64,000 bases of DNA from Clostridia bacterium (GTDB taxonomy: Bacteria; Bacillota; Clostridia; TANB77; CAG-465), in NCBI GenBank assembly GCA_029256705.1, contig JAQSXK010000005.1, positions 23,292 to 87,291 on the forward strand, given 5' to 3'. Position 1 is the first letter of the stretch. Every line of letters starts with the position of its first letter. Shown in pieces: positions 42,302-51,526 of the stretch. Under the pieces are notes generated by a model that saw only the letters and a list, made by a program, of their open reading frames with translations, had not been told where the DNA came from and ran no database searches. The translations under genes and the position numbers were made by a program.

Positions 42302-43162
42302 TTATACCTTTTTTATATTTCTTATTCCCTTTATTGTACCAGGTTTAACTATTTTCCTATTCAAAATATCTTTTAAATGTTCCCCATCTAAATTTCTTTT
42401 TAACTTTCCATTCTCAGCTATTGAAATAATTCCTGTTTCTTCAGAAACAACTATAACTAATGCATCAGATATTTCAGTTATTCCTACAGCAGCTCTATGT
42501 CTTGTCCCAAGTTTTTTTTCAACATTGTTTTCGGATGCAAGTGGAAGTATACATTTTGCAGCTAATATTTGACTTTTGTCTATAATAACAGCACCATCAT
42601 GAAGTGGAGTTCTTGGCATAAATATATTTTGTAGAAGTTCTGATGAAACTTTAGCAGATAAATTTATACCATCTTTTAATACTTCTGAGACTTTAGTATT
42701 TCCCTCAATAACAATGAGTACACCAATCTTTTTTAGTGCCATTATTTCAACAGCTTTTATTATTTCTGATATAGCATGTTTTATAACAATATTATCTTCT
42801 ACTTCAAACATGTTAGATATTTTACTACTTCTTCCTATTTTTTCAAAAGCACTTCTAAGTTCCGGTTGAAATACTACTATTATTAATAAAACACCATATG
42901 TCATTAAGTTTGTAAGTAAAAATTTTAATATTACCATATCAAATATATTAGATAATACCATCAGTAGTAGTATTATCATTATACCTTTTACTATTTGCGC
43001 CGCTCTTGTCTGTTTTATTAATTTATAAAAATAATAAACAATAAAAACAACAATTGCAATATCAAACACTAATATAATAACTCTCAGCGGATTGTTCAAA
43101 TGAAGTATATCTGAAAGCATATACATAAATTTTATAAACTCTGAAGAAATTGTTTGACCCAT
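42302..43162 (-). CDS. cdaA: Diadenylate cyclase CdaA
   Basis: A 286-aa membrane enzyme that makes cyclic di-AMP, the messenger for potassium and osmotic balance. Three N-terminal membrane spans (about 24-42, 55-75, 80-97) precede the DisA_N/DAC domain. Catalytic motifs DGAVII and GTRHRAAVG are present, and FQPELRSAFEKIG marks the junction. The usual partners cdaR and glmM are absent from this cluster. Confidence 0.94.
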   Translation of the reverse strand: MGQTISSEFIKFMYMLSDILHLNNPLRVIILVFDIAIVVFIVYYFYKLIKQTRAAQIVKGIMIILLLMVLSNIFDMVILKFLLTNLMTYGVLLIIVVFQPELRSAFEKIGRSSKISNMFEVEDNIVIKHAISEIIKAVEIMALKKIGVLIVIEGNTKVSEVLKDGINLSAKVSSELLQNIFMPRTPLHDGAVIIDKSQILAAKCILPLASENNVEKKLGTRHRAAVGITEISDALVIVVSEETGIISIAENGKLKRNLDGEHLKDILNRKIVKPGTIKGIRNIKKV

Positions 43163-43184
43163 TCACATTCACCTCAAATTCATT

Positions 43185-43286
43185 CTAACCAGTAACTACT
43201 GCTGATATTAATGCTGCAAAAACTGAAAATATCATAGAAAATATTAATATGCCTATTACTGTATATTTTAAAATATTCTTTTTCAA
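43185..43286 (-). CDS. 33-aa single-span membrane peptide upstream of cdaA
   Basis: Not in the ORF track. TTG 43286 stands 8 nt after GGAG (in TAAGGAGTTGATTTTTTG) and opens a frame that reads KKNILKYTVIGILIFSMIFS then VFAALISAVVTG and ends in TAG. The N-terminus is positively charged and the rest forms one hydrophobic helix with small residues. It lies between glyS (40 nt upstream) and cdaA (22 nt downstream), so it is in the same operon. A good ribosome site, sensible charge pattern and position support it. The function is unknown; modulation of CdaA in the membrane is one possibility (inference). Confidence 0.6.
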   Translation of the reverse strand: MKKNILKYTVIGILIFSMIFSVFAALISAVVTG

Positions 43287-43326
43287 AAAATCAACTCCTT
43301 ACGCTAAATAATTTAATAAAGTTAGT

Positions 43327-44709
43327 TTATATTTCAAATTTATCTGAAAACCATTTTTCAAGTTCTTCTATTTTAACTCTTGTTTGTGTCATTGTATCTC
43401 TATCTCTTATTGTCACACAATTATCTTGTTCAGACTCAAAATCAAAAGTTAAACAGTATGGAACTCCTATTTCATCATATCTTCTATATCTTTTTCCAAT
43501 ACTACCAGCTTCATCAAAATCACACATATATTTCTTAGATAAATTGTGATATATTTCTGTTGCTTTATCACTCAATTTTTTAGATAAAGGTAATATACCT
43601 ATTTTTATAGGAGCTAAGAAAGGATGAAGTTTTAAAACTATTCTAGAATCATCTTCAGCTATTTTTTCTTCTTCATATGCATTGCATAAAAAAGCAAGTA
43701 ATGCTCTATCACAACCAAGTGATGGTTCTATACAATATGGAATATATCTTTCCCCACTTTCTGGATCTAAGTAATTCATATCTTCTTTTGAAAATTCCAT
43801 ATGTCTTTTTAAATCAAAATCTGTTCTATCTGCAATTCCCCATAATTCTCCAAAACCAAAAGGAAATCTAAATTCAATATCTGTTGTAGCATTACTATAA
43901 TGAGATAATTCTTCCTTTTCATGATCTCTTAAACGTATATTTTCTGGTTTCATTCCTAAATTAAGTAGAAAATCTACAGCGTATTGTCTCCAATATTCAA
44001 ACCACTTTAAATCTTCACCCGGCTTACAAAAAAATTCAAGTTCCATTTGTTCAAATTCACGTGTACGGAATATAAAGTTACCTGGTGTTATTTCATTTCT
44101 AAAAGATTTACCAACTTGAGCTATACCAAAAGGTATTTTTCTTCTTGAAGTTCTAGCTACATTTTTAAAATTAACAAATATTCCTTGTGCAGTTTCTGGC
44201 CTTAAATATACAGTACTAACAGAATCTTCAGTTACACCTTGAAATGTTTTAAACATCAAGTTAAATTTACGTATATCTGTATAATTTAATTTACCACATT
44301 TAGGACAAACGATTTTATACTCATAAAGTAATTTAACTAAGTCTTCATCACTAACGCCTTCAACTTTTATATTTATTTTATTTTCGAAAGCATATTCTTC
44401 TATTATTTTATCTGCCCTAAATCTAGATTTACATTCCTTACAATCTATAAGTGGATCAGAAAAACCTCCCAAATGTCCTGAAGCTTCCCATACTTTAGGA
44501 TTCATTAATATTGCACTATCTAAGCCAACATTATATTTAGATTCTTGTACAAACTTTTTTATCCAAGCTTTTTTCACATTGTTTTTAAATTCTGTACCAA
44601 GTGGACCATAGTCCCAAGTATTTGAAAGTCCACCATATATTTCACTGCCAGCATATATATATCCTCTTGATTTACATAGACTAACAATCTTTTCCATTGA
44701 ATCTACCAT
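43327..44709 (-). CDS. glyS: Glycyl-tRNA synthetase, single-chain (alpha2) type
   Basis: About 460 aa; the eukaryote-like dimeric GlyRS found in many Firmicutes. Class II core: [25 protein letters not shown], zinc-type Cys pairs CKECKSRF and CPKCGKLNY, motif 2 [22 protein letters not shown], motif 3 [14 protein letters not shown] and a C-terminal anticodon-binding domain. The track start at 44718 touches the AAGGGA site; ATG 44709 is better spaced. No T-box is visible upstream; it is internal to a long operon. Confidence 0.95.
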   Translation of the reverse strand: MVDSMEKIVSLCKSRGYIYAGSEIYGGLSNTWDYGPLGTEFKNNVKKAWIKKFVQESKYNVGLDSAILMNPKVWEASGHLGGFSDPLIDCKECKSRFRADKIIEEYAFENKINIKVEGVSDEDLVKLLYEYKIVCPKCGKLNYTDIRKFNLMFKTFQGVTEDSVSTVYLRPETAQGIFVNFKNVARTSRRKIPFGIAQVGKSFRNEITPGNFIFRTREFEQMELEFFCKPGEDLKWFEYWRQYAVDFLLNLGMKPENIRLRDHEKEELSHYSNATTDIEFRFPFGFGELWGIADRTDFDLKRHMEFSKEDMNYLDPESGERYIPYCIEPSLGCDRALLAFLCNAYEEEKIAEDDSRIVLKLHPFLAPIKIGILPLSKKLSDKATEIYHNLSKKYMCDFDEAGSIGKRYRRYDEIGVPYCLTFDFESEQDNCVTIRDRDTMTQTRVKIEELEKWFSDKFEI

Positions 44710-44729
44710 TTCATTCATTCCCTTCCAAT

Positions 44730-45530
44730 TTATATTTCAATGTCTAGTATACTGTATTTTTTATCCACAAGTTCTTCTGGATTAAATATTAAATGAAACT
44801 TATTATCTTTAATATAGAAAGTTTCAAGACCAGTATATGAATAATTATATTCTGATTCTTTAACATTACAACTACTTGTAATATAACTTTTAATTTTATT
44901 CTTAATTTTATCTTTATATGTTGGTCCTAGTAAATCTAGTACAACATCTTCTTGTTTTAATATAGAACCATCTTTTTGATTTATGTTATATGTATATATT
45001 TTTTCCATTGAATTAATTTTAGCACTATCATCTATCATTCTCTCATATATAGTTAGAGAAATTATATTTTTATTAGCTACGATATTATCATATACTTTAT
45101 ATGTCACAGTATATGTAAAATTATTGTCTACTTTTTCCATTGTCTTTTTAAAGGTGTTATAAGTATCATTAAACTTATTGTATATCTCATCATTTATTGC
45201 TGTTAGCGCTTTATCCTCTATGAATATAATAGGTAATGTCATATCTGCCTTTATTTTTTTAACCGTTTTATCTGAAATAATTTTATTTGTTATTTTATAT
45301 GACTCTGATGCATTTTTCAAAGGTTGATCACTATTAATTAAAGCATTACTTTCAACTAAATTAGACTTATCCTCAATATCTGATTGTGATTTTCCAAGTA
45401 TAGTTGGTTCTTTTTCATTAGAGATTGCAAAGTATGTTATACCTACACCTATAAGTAAAAAAAACACAATTAAAAATATTTGTCCTTTATAACTACTCTT
45501 TTTTGTTTCTCTAAATCTCATGGTTTCCAT
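44730..45530 (-). CDS. Membrane-anchored DUF3298/DUF4163-like extracellular protein
   Basis: 266 aa with one N-terminal membrane span (about residues 16-36), a polar linker and an extracellular domain of about 190 aa. The domain's layout fits RsiV-like DUF4163+DUF3298 proteins: [22 protein letters not shown], then [25 protein letters not shown], and a C-terminal [18 protein letters not shown]. RsiV is an anti-sigma factor that binds lysozyme; no sigma gene is adjacent, so that role is not claimed. The start at ATG 45530 follows AAGGAG; the track GTG is too close to it. Confidence 0.7.
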   Translation of the reverse strand: METMRFRETKKSSYKGQIFLIVFFLLIGVGITYFAISNEKEPTILGKSQSDIEDKSNLVESNALINSDQPLKNASESYKITNKIISDKTVKKIKADMTLPIIFIEDKALTAINDEIYNKFNDTYNTFKKTMEKVDNNFTYTVTYKVYDNIVANKNIISLTIYERMIDDSAKINSMEKIYTYNINQKDGSILKQEDVVLDLLGPTYKDKIKNKIKSYITSSCNVKESEYNYSYTGLETFYIKDNKFHLIFNPEELVDKKYSILDIEI

Positions 45531-45545
45531 AAATTTAATCACTCC

Positions 45546-46355
45546 TTATTTAGAAATACCTTTTATGTTTATATTTATGCTAAATATATTAATACCAGTT
45601 GCTCTATCAACTTCACGCACTATAATGTTCCTTAATCTATTACTTATACTAGGTATATTTGTCCCATATTTAATTTCGACATCTATGTCTATTTTAATTC
45701 CATCAATATATTTAGTAGACAATGCTTTATATACTCTTGTTACTCCAACTATTTTTGTAGCTGAATGTTCAATAATTTCATTAATTACCTTTTCAGCTAT
45801 AAAATAATTGCCTAAATAACTATATGTTGGTCTAATTATTGTTTTTTCAGAATTTGGTCCTTCGTTTTTCACAAAAGAATTGAATATTCTAAGTGGATCT
45901 AAAAAATATCCAGAAAATTGTTCTTTTATTTCAAAAGTAGGAACTGGAACAACGTGTTTACCTTCTTCCATCCTAGACTTTCTTGCAATTTCAATATTTT
46001 CCTTTGTAGAAACATCTTCAATATATATTTTTTTATCTATTTTACCAAGTTCTAAATTTTCTGCTATTGTATCTACCATTTCATCTGAAGTTCCAAGTAT
46101 CAGTAGTTTTTCTGGTTTTTCAATTCTAATTGCATTCATCATTTCATTTTTTTTGTCCTGATTTAAAAAAATTGCCGCCTTAACAGATGCAATTTTTGTA
46201 TCTTCAGTCTTTGCTGATTTACCACAAATAACTTTATTATTTTTTATTAATATAGCATCATCAATTATATATTTTATATCGTATTTATGTGCAACATGAA
46301 GAGCATTATAGCTCTTCCCTGTTCCAGTTTTACCAACAAATGCATAAATTTGCAC
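45546..46355 (-). CDS. P-loop protein with C-terminal Asp23/Gls24-like domain
   Basis: 269 aa. The N-terminus is a nucleotide-binding domain with Walker A VGKTGTGKSYNALH; a DDAILI acidic segment may be part of the metal site. The C-terminal approx. 85 residues (VINEIIEHSATKIVGVTRVY...VDVEIKYGTNIPSISNRLRN) resemble an Asp23/Gls24 (alkaline shock) domain, with the typical strand-helix pattern. Homologues seem limited to Clostridia as far as I recall. The biochemical role is unknown. It follows pnp by 4 nt. Confidence 0.7.
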   Translation of the reverse strand: MQIYAFVGKTGTGKSYNALHVAHKYDIKYIIDDAILIKNNKVICGKSAKTEDTKIASVKAAIFLNQDKKNEMMNAIRIEKPEKLLILGTSDEMVDTIAENLELGKIDKKIYIEDVSTKENIEIARKSRMEEGKHVVPVPTFEIKEQFSGYFLDPLRIFNSFVKNEGPNSEKTIIRPTYSYLGNYFIAEKVINEIIEHSATKIVGVTRVYKALSTKYIDGIKIDIDVEIKYGTNIPSISNRLRNIIVREVDRATGINIFSININIKGISK

Positions 46356-46359
46356 TAAA

Positions 46360-48477
46360 CTACACCTCTTTATTTATTACTAAGTCATTTGCAATTAAAC
46401 TAAATTTACCATTTTCTTTGTCTATATCAGTTACTTTAACCATAATACTATCGCCAAGATTTAAAGCATCTTCTACTTTATTTAATCTAGTCTTTGTTAT
46501 TTTAGATATATGAAGAAGCCCCTCTTTACCAGGTAATACTTCAACTATAGCTCCACAATTTATTATTTTAGTTACTTTACCATTATAAACTGCATTAAGT
46601 TCAATATCTTTTGTTATACCTTCAATTATAGCAATAGCTCTATCTACGGCTGCAGAATCAACTCCAGCTATAAATATTTTTCCTGTATCTTCAATATCTA
46701 TTTTAACTCCAGTTTCTTCTATTATCTTGTTAATAACTTTTCCGCCACTACCAATAACGTCACGTATTTTATCTGGATTAATTGAAATTGTAGTAATCTT
46801 AGGTGCATATTTAGAAATTTCTTTTCTTGCTTCAGGTAATTCTTTTAACATTACTTCATCTAAAATATAACATCTTGCTTTATATGTTTTTTCAAAAGCT
46901 TCAGAAATTACTTCGTAAGATAATCCATCAATTTTAATATCTACTTGAATAGCTGTTATACCTTTTTTAGTTCCAGCAACTTTAAAATCCATATCACCAA
47001 AGAAATCTTCAATACCTTGAATATCTGTTACCATTATATAGTCATCTACATTATCTTCTTTAGTAAATAATCCTGTAGATATTCCAGCTACTGGTGCTTT
47101 TATTGGAACACCTGCATCCATTAAAGCAAGTGTTGAAGCACATATACTTCCTTGTGATGTAGAGCCATTTGAACTTAATACTTCAGATACAACACGAATA
47201 GTGTATGGAAAATCTTCTTTTGAAGGAATCATTGGTTCTAAAGCTCTTTCTGCTAATGCACCATGTCCTATTTCTCTTCTACCAGGACCTCTTGAAGGTC
47301 TAGCTTCACCTACACTGTATGGTGGAAAGTTGTAATGATGAATATATGCTTTTGCAGTCTCTTCATCAAGACCATCTAAAGTTTGCTCCTCAGAAGTAGT
47401 TCCAAGTGTTACTACAGATAATACTTGAGTTTGACCTCTGCTAAACAAGGCACTACCATGTGTTCTTTCTAATATATGAGTTTCTGCGCTAAGAGGTCTT
47501 ATTTCATCTAAACCTCTACCATCAGGTCTCATTCCTTTTTCTATAATTGCATTTCTAACTGCTTTTTTTTGTAACTTATACATAGCTTCGGCAATGATAC
47601 TTTTGTTTTTTGAATATATCTCTTCGCTATGATTTTTTATATATTCTTCTTTTACAAATTGTTTTAAATTGTCTATATTTGAATCTCTAACAGTTTTATC
47701 TGTTGTACTTGCAGCACTAGATAGTTTATCTCCTACAATATCTTTTATTTCGTTCATAAGTTCTGTAGGTATTTCAAAAGATTTATATTCAGATTTTGGT
47801 TTTCCAATCTCTTTTCTTATATCTTCAATAAATAAACATAACTTTTTAATTTCTTCATGTCCAAGTTTTATTGCTTTAAGCATTGTTTCATTATCTACTT
47901 CGTTAGCTCCAGCCTCAATCATACAAACTTTATCGTATGTAGCAGCAACTGTCAAGTCTAAAATAGACTTTTCTCTTTCTTCTAAATTAGGATTTAATAT
48001 AAGATTTCCATCAACTAATCCTACTTTTATACCTCCAACTATTTTATCAAAAGGTATATCTGATATATTTAATGCTATTGATGCACCAATCATTGCTGGT
48101 ACTTCAGGAAGAACATTTGGATCTACACACATAGCTGTTATATGAATAGATGTATCATTTCTATAATCATGTGGAAATAAAGGTCTCATAGGTCTATCTA
48201 TTACTCTAGATACAAGTATAGCCTTATCTGTTGGTCTTCCTTCTCTTTTCACGAAACCACCAGGTATCTTTCCAACTGCATATAATCTCTCTTCATAATC
48301 TACTGATAACGGAAGAAAATCTATTCCTTCTCTTGGTTCTTTTGACATTGTTGCATTAACAAGTACTGCTGTATCTTCATATCTTACAAGACATGAACCA
48401 TTACTCAAACAAGCCATTTTTCCTGTTTCTATTACAAGTTTTTTGCCTGCAAAGTAAGTTTCAAATTTTTTAAACAT
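46360..48477 (-). CDS. pnp: Polyribonucleotide nucleotidyltransferase (PNPase)
   Basis: A 705-aa phosphorolytic 3'-5' exoribonuclease. Two RNase PH domains (about 10-225 and 300-540) are separated by a helical domain. They include FLPLSVDYEERLYAVGKIPGGF, PDGRGLDEIRPLS, HYNFPPYSVGE and DIQGIEDFFGDMDFKVAGT. A KH domain (INPDKIRDVIGSGGKVI) and S1 domain (GKEGLLHISKIT) follow. rpsO, the common upstream neighbour, is not present. GGAGG precedes the ATG. Confidence 0.98.
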   Translation of the reverse strand: MFKKFETYFAGKKLVIETGKMACLSNGSCLVRYEDTAVLVNATMSKEPREGIDFLPLSVDYEERLYAVGKIPGGFVKREGRPTDKAILVSRVIDRPMRPLFPHDYRNDTSIHITAMCVDPNVLPEVPAMIGASIALNISDIPFDKIVGGIKVGLVDGNLILNPNLEEREKSILDLTVAATYDKVCMIEAGANEVDNETMLKAIKLGHEEIKKLCLFIEDIRKEIGKPKSEYKSFEIPTELMNEIKDIVGDKLSSAASTTDKTVRDSNIDNLKQFVKEEYIKNHSEEIYSKNKSIIAEAMYKLQKKAVRNAIIEKGMRPDGRGLDEIRPLSAETHILERTHGSALFSRGQTQVLSVVTLGTTSEEQTLDGLDEETAKAYIHHYNFPPYSVGEARPSRGPGRREIGHGALAERALEPMIPSKEDFPYTIRVVSEVLSSNGSTSQGSICASTLALMDAGVPIKAPVAGISTGLFTKEDNVDDYIMVTDIQGIEDFFGDMDFKVAGTKKGITAIQVDIKIDGLSYEVISEAFEKTYKARCYILDEVMLKELPEARKEISKYAPKITTISINPDKIRDVIGSGGKVINKIIEETGVKIDIEDTGKIFIAGVDSAAVDRAIAIIEGITKDIELNAVYNGKVTKIINCGAIVEVLPGKEGLLHISKITKTRLNKVEDALNLGDSIMVKVTDIDKENGKFSLIANDLVINKEV

Positions 48478-48514
48478 AATTTATCCTCCAATTTTGATAT
48501 AATTTAACATGCAT

Positions 48515-48543
48515 ATTATACCATTTATTTATATAATTTACAA
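48515..48543 (-). promoter_or_regulatory. Sigma-A promoter for pnp and the downstream cluster
   Basis: TTGTAA, 17 nt, TATAAT on the minus strand, about 35 nt before the start. No terminator was seen down to lysS, so the transcript may be about 9 kb. Confidence 0.65.
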
Positions 48544-48632
48544 CAAAATTTAGAAAAAAGGATTAAATATCTTTTAAATACTTAACCTTTAATAAAAATA
48601 TATTAATTTTGTTATTTTGTTGTAATATTATG

Positions 48633-49664
48633 CTATTTTTTAAGTAATATTTTTATACTATTTTCTTCTTTAATTAAATTTGCATTTTTTATAGATAAAA
48701 CTATATTTTTAAGTAAATATAAGTCGTTATTACTTATCTTCTTTATTTGATCACTTTCTACTATAAAATACCAATCCATTTCATCTTCAGTTAATGTAAA
48801 TGAAATAGCTGATTCATTTTCAGATACTTTGATAAGTTTAAATATTATTTCACAAATTATAAACACAATATCATTTACATTACCTGTTATATAACTATTT
48901 GTCCTAAGTGAAACTTTACTAGCAAATTTTATGCCTTTTTGCTTTAATTCATTTATTAATATTAGATTAATAACTTCAATTATTTCAGCATCTGACATAA
49001 CTTCCTCGTTGCCAGAATTTGTTTCTTTTATTATAGCTGTAAGTACTTTGTCAATTTTTTCTAAACTTTCTTTATTAGTTTCGTAGAAACCTCCAAGTTT
49101 TGCAATGTTTTCTAGACCAACTTCACTTCTTGCTTCATTAATTATCATATTAGTTATTTCAAGTCCAGCACCTATAGACATTAAATTAGATTTTATATTT
49201 AGTACTATAGAACTGATTAATTTTCCAATTGCATTACTTTTGTATTTTGAAATAGCTATCTCGTTTTGTTGATTAAATATTTTAACAGCAGAAATTAATT
49301 CTAAATTTAACTTGTCCATTCCTTCTGTCTTATCGTGATAGTTTTGTATATTTAATCTTTGCATTGTATCAATAGGAGGTTTTTGCCCTGCAAAACCAGT
49401 TTGCATTATAATAACAACCTCTTGATTAAATTTACGAACCTCTACAACAACATCCTCACCAGATATGTCTGGCATAAAATAATCCAAAAGAACAATTTGA
49501 TGTTTTTCTTGTTTTAATGTCTCAATTGCATCTTTTCCATTATTTACAACATCAATATTGTATCCTTTTGATTTTAAATACATACATGCAATATTTATAA
49601 AGTCCTCGTCATCATCAACAAGTAAAACATTTAAATTTTTTATTAACTCATCATACGTTATCAT
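48633..49664 (-). CDS. Response-regulator receiver fused to a degenerate kinase-like domain
   Basis: 343 aa. The receiver (about 10-130) has LNVLLVDDDEDF and the phospho-acceptor Asp in VLLDYFMPDISG. The conserved Lys position appears to be in YHDKTEGM. The C-terminal 210 residues look like a histidine-kinase dimer/ATPase pair: SNAIGKLISSIVLNIKSNLMSIGAGLE resembles an H-box helix without the His, and the later part (VNDIVFIICEIIFKLIK) resembles a worn N-box without the usual Gly boxes. So it probably neither autophosphorylates nor binds DNA. It ends the envelope operon, 12 nt after uppP. The ribosome site GGGGG is strong. Confidence 0.72.
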   Translation of the reverse strand: MITYDELIKNLNVLLVDDDEDFINIACMYLKSKGYNIDVVNNGKDAIETLKQEKHQIVLLDYFMPDISGEDVVVEVRKFNQEVVIIMQTGFAGQKPPIDTMQRLNIQNYHDKTEGMDKLNLELISAVKIFNQQNEIAISKYKSNAIGKLISSIVLNIKSNLMSIGAGLEITNMIINEARSEVGLENIAKLGGFYETNKESLEKIDKVLTAIIKETNSGNEEVMSDAEIIEVINLILINELKQKGIKFASKVSLRTNSYITGNVNDIVFIICEIIFKLIKVSENESAISFTLTEDEMDWYFIVESDQIKKISNNDLYLLKNIVLSIKNANLIKEENSIKILLKK

Positions 49665-49676
49665 ATAAAATCCCCC

Positions 49677-50486
49677 TTAACCTAAAAATACTTTTAATAG
49701 TACAATAATTGCTATAATTATTCTATAATAAGCAAATATGGCAAATCCCTTGTTCTTTATATAACCTAGTAAGAACTTTATCGCAATTATACCAACAATT
49801 GCTGCTGTAAGTATTCCTACAACAAGTTCTAAATTAAATCCTGTAATTAGTTCTTTAGCTTTTACTATTGCTGCTCCAAATATTATAGGAGCGGATAATA
49901 AAAAGGTAAATTTAGCAGATGCTTCTCTAGTTATTCCCATAAGTCTTGCAGTAAGTATTGTTGTTCCGGATCTAGAAAAACCAGGAATAACAGCTAATGC
50001 TTGAGATAAACCAATTATTGCAGTTTGTTTAAATGTTAATTCTTCAAATTTAGTTTGTTTTTTGTATTTTTTTTGCGCATATAAATCACCAATGTATATA
50101 AGTATACCCATTATAGCTAGTGTACTAGCTATAAGAACCATATTTGTTCTAAACATAGTTTCTATGGGTCCTTCTAATAGTAGACCAATTAAAGCTCCTG
50201 GAATTGTTGCAACTACTAGATACCAAAACATATTATTTTCAAAAGAAGATTTCTTATGTACTATCTTTTCAAAAACACCTTTAAGGTATATTATCCAATC
50301 CTTCCAAAATACCCACATTACTGCTATTAGTGTACCAAAATGAAGTGCTACATCAAAAGATACCTTCATTTCTGGAAAGTTAAATAAATATCTTACTATT
50401 ATTAAATGTGCTGAACTAGATATAGGTAAAAACTCACCTAATCCTTGCACTATACCAAGTATGACAGCTCTAATTATTTCTTCCAT
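49677..50486 (-). CDS. uppP: Undecaprenyl-diphosphate phosphatase UppP/BacA
   Basis: 269 aa, about eight membrane spans. The two catalytic regions are GLGEFLPISSSAHLII and PGFSRSGTTI. It recycles the undecaprenyl carrier for peptidoglycan synthesis and gives bacitracin tolerance. GGGGG precedes the ATG. It is the fourth gene of an operon that starts with a PBP, which fits a shared cell-wall role. Confidence 0.96.
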   Translation of the reverse strand: MEEIIRAVILGIVQGLGEFLPISSSAHLIIVRYLFNFPEMKVSFDVALHFGTLIAVMWVFWKDWIIYLKGVFEKIVHKKSSFENNMFWYLVVATIPGALIGLLLEGPIETMFRTNMVLIASTLAIMGILIYIGDLYAQKKYKKQTKFEELTFKQTAIIGLSQALAVIPGFSRSGTTILTARLMGITREASAKFTFLLSAPIIFGAAIVKAKELITGFNLELVVGILTAAIVGIIAIKFLLGYIKNKGFAIFAYYRIIIAIIVLLKVFLG

Positions 50487-50499
50487 TATATCCCCCCTA

Positions 50500-51516
50500 T
50501 TACTTAGACAATTCTCTTGCTATAATTGTATTATCTTTAGTCTTTAAATATACTGTATTACTTTTAATAGATTCAAAAGTAACGTAATTTGAAAGTTTTA
50601 TTAATCTTTTATTTGGTTCTTCAGATGATATGTTAATTATATATGTAGGATAAACTAAATATACATTAGTATTATCACTATATGTTTTAACAACATCTGT
50701 ATCAGATAATTGAATTGTATCTACTATTTTGTTATTTAAAACCTTATAAACTTTATCTTTTCCCTTACTAGAAATGAAGTAGATATTGTCATCTAAATCT
50801 GTACCAATAAGGTCTACGCTCTCTTTAAATATATTTAAAACTCCACCCGAATAATATATACTTCCTTTATTATCTTCATAATAAAGTCTGTCTTTTTGTT
50901 TTAACATAGTGAGTTTAGATATAATTTTGCCAGATATAACCTGTGATATGCTACCAAATAAATCAACCCTATATATTGTGTTACTTTCTTTTAAACCATT
51001 TTTAGTTTCTACATTTATATATTTTACATTTATAACAGGAGAGCCTTCCAATTCTTTTATTTTAACAAAATTACTTACTGTAAAGTCATCATGTTTCATC
51101 TTATTTTTAGAACTAATTTCATAAGTTCTAATAGTTAATTTAGAACTTTTACCAATCTTTTTTTCAGTAAAATATATTACTAAATTTTTATCATATAGCA
51201 AATTATAAAAGCAAATAGGATCATCTTCTTGTATTGTACTTTCTATTTCTTGCTTTTCAGTATTATTTATATAAATTTTACCATCTTTTAAATAAAGATA
51301 ATACTTATTATTATAAGCATACTGTACAAGAGACGCTCCACTATCAATTTTTATATTTTTACTAATATCTGTATCTTTTAAATTATCACTATTTTGAACA
51401 ATAGCACTTGAATTATTAAGTGAATATATAAAATTATCTGCAAGTGTAAGTGCTATAGTTGTTATAAAAACACCGATAGTAGCAAATACAAACATGTATA
51501 TTAATATTTTTTTCAT
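50500..51516 (-). CDS. Membrane-anchored extracellular protein of unknown function
   Basis: A 338-aa protein with a signal anchor (about residues 4-27) and an extracellular part. That part consists of short beta strands in a repeating pattern (YYLYLKDGKIYINN, NLVIYFTEKK, DDNIYFISSKGKDKVYKV, TVYLKTKDNTIIAREL), suggesting a beta-propeller-like fold. I recognise no catalytic motif. It lies between a phosphodiester-glycosidase-like gene and uppP in the PBP operon, so an envelope role is likely. Confidence 0.65.
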   Translation of the reverse strand: MKKILIYMFVFATIGVFITTIALTLADNFIYSLNNSSAIVQNSDNLKDTDISKNIKIDSGASLVQYAYNNKYYLYLKDGKIYINNTEKQEIESTIQEDDPICFYNLLYDKNLVIYFTEKKIGKSSKLTIRTYEISSKNKMKHDDFTVSNFVKIKELEGSPVINVKYINVETKNGLKESNTIYRVDLFGSISQVISGKIISKLTMLKQKDRLYYEDNKGSIYYSGGVLNIFKESVDLIGTDLDDNIYFISSKGKDKVYKVLNNKIVDTIQLSDTDVVKTYSDNTNVYLVYPTYIINISSEEPNKRLIKLSNYVTFESIKSNTVYLKTKDNTIIARELSK

Positions 51517-51526
51517 TTTGTACCCC

